Of a DNA stretch of 6,716 bases, positions 4,983 to 6,716 are shown in pieces (positions within the stretch are counted from its first letter, which is position 1; each line of letters begins with the position of its first letter). The stretch spans positions 1-6,716 of the forward strand of contig JAGLKL010000075.1 in NCBI GenBank assembly GCA_023141075.1, written 5' to 3'. Made by a program: the position numbers and the translations under genes. Origin of the DNA: Alphaproteobacteria bacterium. GTDB taxonomy: Bacteria > Pseudomonadota > Alphaproteobacteria > Micavibrionales > Micavibrionaceae. Below the pieces are notes generated by a model. It searched no databases. It saw only the letters and a program-made list of their open reading frames with translations, and was not told where the DNA came from.

Positions 4983-6358
4983 TAGAAGGTGTGAACGTGG
5001 TGATTATCATCCTCAGAGGCAGAACCTGCCGCCGGTTGTATTTGCTCTACATATCCGACCCCGCGCATCGATTGATGCGGACGTGATGCCGGTAATGGCT
5101 GCCGACGTGCCGGTGGCTTATAGAATCTGGAGGGAGAACGCTTTATCCTGTTTGCTTTGCTGCGGTGATAGAGATCGTACATTGTTCGCAGATTGGCGAT
5201 TTGCGGCGAGGAAGAACGCATGATTTCCTCATCTTTGTTGTATGGCTGGCTTAAAAGATAGGAACTTCCCGAACGTAAAGCCTCGCGCAAACGGTTTTCA
5301 TTGCCTCTGAAGGTCAATAAAAGCCGCGTTTCTATAGGTTTTATGGAGATAACAGAGATCTTGCTCAACCCCGGAAGGGTGCGTAAAACATTTTGTGCCT
5401 CGACCAGTTCTCTCAGATTATTGATAGGCATACGTACGTAGAAATATCTGCTTTGCGCGGCGCTGGCGGCGGTGCGCTTTTTCCAGTTTTTCTGTAATGC
5501 CTGAAAACTAAGTAAAACTGCGCGTTGATAATGCTGCGTTACACTTTGTCCGCTTTCAGCTTTGAGGACAAACTCACTGACATATTCAGCGCTACCCCTA
5601 TCTGTACGGTAAATGCTGATGCGCAGATTTCCTGAAGATTCCTGTTCATTCTCCAGTCCGGCCAGCGTTTTGTCAGGCACTGCGATTACAATCGCCGCTT
5701 CACGTGCATTATAACGCAATAGCATGCGATCCAAATTTTTACGCTCAAAACGCAGAGCGTTATCATCGTTAATATCGCCCACGTCGTCGAGATCACCGAT
5801 CGGCACTTCAACAGGAACCAAAGCTGCTCCGAACTGTTTCCCAGACCAGCTTTTCATCCAAATATTTTCCAGTCCCCAAATTGTGGTTTTGCCATTCTTT
5901 TGTAAAACAGGCAGGATTAGAAGCGGTTTGCTTTTCGTATCCGTATATTGCACGCCGGTAATGGAGAAGTAATTCCCTAAAGATTTGGGATCAAAGTGAA
6001 ATGTGTATTCGCCAACGTAACGCACTGTCGAGATTCTTTCATTGCTGACCTCAAAATCCTTGATCATGGTGGCAATTATATTGGCATCGGGCACAGTCAT
6101 CTTCGGGACATCACCCTCAGCAACCATGCGATTGGCCAGTATGTTAAAGGCCTGAATCTGCGCCTGATGGAATGCTTGTTCCTGTGCACTAACGGCATCA
6201 TCCGCCGTCACATCAACCTTTACCCCTTCTACAACGAAAATGGATGAGTCGGCAGCTAACGCCCCTTGCGGTACTTCAAGACCGTGCGCTAAAGCAGTAA
6301 TAAAAAAGGTGAAAATAATAATCTGCTTGCAGTAAAAAGCGGTTTGCTGTATTTCCAT
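4982..6358 (-). CDS. Secreted DUF2066 domain-containing protein
   Basis: Hypothetical protein of 458 residues with an N-terminal signal peptide: basic/hydrophobic KQIIIFTFFITALAHG (11-26) and a likely cleavage near ALAA (33-36), so it is probably periplasmic. There is no lipobox cysteine. The first half resembles DUF2066: EGVKVDVTADDAVSAQEQAF (44-63), YVGEYTFHFDP (114-124), KPLLILPVL (144-152) and an aromatic segment IWGLENIWMKSW (160-171). The biochemical function of DUF2066 is unknown to me. The tail from about 400 is rich in Arg, Pro and Ser and ends HHVHTF; it is probably disordered. The ATG at 6358 is used because it gives the signal peptide, although no Shine-Dalgarno sequence precedes it. 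Its stop codon TAG is partly supplied by the adjacent MITE-like element. It is divergent from purM and upstream of the transporter and hdaA, so it may lead their operon. Confidence 0.82.
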   Translation of the reverse strand: MEIQQTAFYCKQIIIFTFFITALAHGLEVPQGALAADSSIFVVEGVKVDVTADDAVSAQEQAFHQAQIQAFNILANRMVAEGDVPKMTVPDANIIATMIKDFEVSNERISTVRYVGEYTFHFDPKSLGNYFSITGVQYTDTKSKPLLILPVLQKNGKTTIWGLENIWMKSWSGKQFGAALVPVEVPIGDLDDVGDINDDNALRFERKNLDRMLLRYNAREAAIVIAVPDKTLAGLENEQESSGNLRISIYRTDRGSAEYVSEFVLKAESGQSVTQHYQRAVLLSFQALQKNWKKRTAASAAQSRYFYVRMPINNLRELVEAQNVLRTLPGLSKISVISIKPIETRLLLTFRGNENRLREALRSGSSYLLSQPYNKDEEIMRSSSPQIANLRTMYDLYHRSKANRIKRSPSRFYKPPARRQPLPASRPHQSMRGVGYVEQIQPAAGSASEDDNHHVHTF

Positions 6359-6447
6359 GGTGCACTTGGAGTATTTGAGTTTTTAAAATTCGTGTGTCCC
6401 ACGTTTTACAACGAGCGGCATGCAAGAGCAACTGCTAACAAAAAATA
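6359..6447. promoter_or_regulatory. Divergent intergenic region between the DUF2066 gene and purM
   Basis: This 89-bp gap must hold the start signals for both divergent genes unless one is read from farther away. I found no convincing -35/-10 pair on either strand. The best minus-strand candidate is TTGCTC and TAAAAC spaced 17 bp, which is weak. A TTTACA (6405-6410) on the plus strand lacks a good -10 at the right distance. A 4-bp hairpin (CGTG 6391-6394 with CACG 6400-6403) is too small to call. Confidence 0.3.
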
Positions 6448-6716
6448 ATGGGACAAGACGTTAAAAAAATGCCAAGTCATAGTGCCCCGGAAGAAAAAGT
6501 AAGCGCATACAAAAAAGCCGGTGTTGATATCGATGCCGCAGCCGATCTTGTAGAATCAATCAAGCCAATTATCAGAAAAACTAACCGTAGCGGTGTAATG
6601 CCCGGCTTTGGCGGCTTCGGTGCTTTGTTCGATTTGAAAGAAACCGGGTATAAAGACCCGATTTTGGTCTCTTCTACAGATGGCGTGGGAACAAAAATCA
6701 AGATTGCTGTTGATTC
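6448..6716 (+). CDS. purM: Phosphoribosylformylglycinamidine cyclo-ligase (AIR synthetase), N-terminal part
   Basis: Cytoplasmic enzyme of de novo purine synthesis that closes formylglycinamidine ribonucleotide to aminoimidazole ribonucleotide with ATP. The window holds the first 89 codons. YKKAGVDIDA (21-30), GFGGFGALFDL (53-63) and the highly conserved STDGVGTK (76-83) match PurM closely. An in-frame stop at 6436-6438 limits the start to 6448 or later. The ATG at 6448 gives an N-terminus about a dozen residues longer than E. coli PurM; an ATG at 6469 would shorten it by seven. Neither has a clear Shine-Dalgarno sequence. It is transcribed divergently from the DUF2066 gene. purN often follows purM, but the sequence ends before it could be seen. 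Confidence 0.95.
   Translation, partial: MGQDVKKMPSHSAPEEKVSAYKKAGVDIDAAADLVESIKPIIRKTNRSGVMPGFGGFGALFDLKETGYKDPILVSSTDGVGTKIKIAVD

Larger units (their letters stand above)
4709..4984. mobile_element. MITE-like non-coding element with terminal inverted repeats and TA flanks
   Basis: A 272-bp non-coding block (4711-4982) is bounded by terminal inverted repeats and flanked on both sides by TA (4709-4710 and 4983-4984). The termini read GGGTCAG inward and match over 20 bp with one mismatch; a patchier match continues to ATTCTG (4736-4741) and CAGAAT (4951-4956). No ORF of useful length is present, so it would depend on a transposase supplied elsewhere. The TA flanks would suit IS630/Tc1-mariner-type or some IS5-group transposases, but I cannot assign a family. 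It contains two large hairpins (4766-4822 and 4852-4951). Excising the element with one TA joins the DUF2066 gene to the transporter gene with an intact TAA stop and about 18 nt spacing, which strongly suggests insertion. An alternative is an intergenic RNA or terminator structure, but that would not explain the terminal symmetry at the stop codon. Confidence 0.72.

Noticed and set aside
5724..6247. Plus-strand ORFs at 5724-5972 and 5996-6247
   Set aside because: They are antisense to the DUF2066 gene, without motifs or plausible start signals.
6477..6701. Minus-strand ORF of 74 residues
   Set aside because: It is antisense to purM, which contains the conserved TDGVGTK motif.

Overview
The window looks like chromosomal DNA from an alphaproteobacterium with lower GC than the well-studied members of the class. 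The evidence is the gene set and order: aspS, rnd, a phosphohistidine phosphatase, hdaA, an AI-2E/PerM-type membrane protein, a DUF2066 protein and purM. This matches the purM / perM / hdaA / (ppk, ppx) / rnd / aspS neighbourhood I recall from many Alphaproteobacteria. HdaA is also the typical alphaproteobacterial form, and AspRS carries the LPQAPQQFKQ flipping loop. I cannot name the genus from the sequence.

Layout. Bases 1-911 (minus strand) hold the first 303 codons of aspS, cut by the window edge. Bases 912-1109 are a divergent intergenic region with two back-to-back sigma70-like promoters, one for aspS and one for rnd. Bases 1110-2264 (plus) are RNase D, followed after a 46-bp gap containing two adjacent small hairpins by a SixA-like histidine phosphatase (2311-2847, plus). 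That gene converges with a minus-strand group: hdaA (2863-3567), an AI-2E family transporter (3571-4689, only 3 nt upstream of hdaA) and a secreted DUF2066 protein (4982-6358). Bases 6359-6447 separate this group from the divergent, incomplete purM (6448 to the window end).

The most unusual element is the 272-bp non-coding block at 4711-4982, between the DUF2066 gene and the transporter. It has near-perfect terminal inverted repeats, is flanked by TA on both sides, and contains two large imperfect hairpins, one capped by C(TTCG)G. Removing it with one TA restores a TAA stop for the DUF2066 gene and an ancestral spacing of about 18 nt to the next ATG. It is best read as a miniature inverted-repeat transposable element (MITE) that inserted inside a stop codon and left the protein sequence unchanged.

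Functionally the window mixes housekeeping roles: tRNA charging (aspS), RNA 3'-end trimming (rnd), control of replication initiation (hdaA), purine synthesis (purM) and envelope proteins of less clear function. The polyphosphate genes ppk and ppx, which I would expect between hdaA and rnd, are absent, and a SixA-like phosphatase lies there instead. No CRISPR array, tRNA, rRNA, prophage or defence system was seen.
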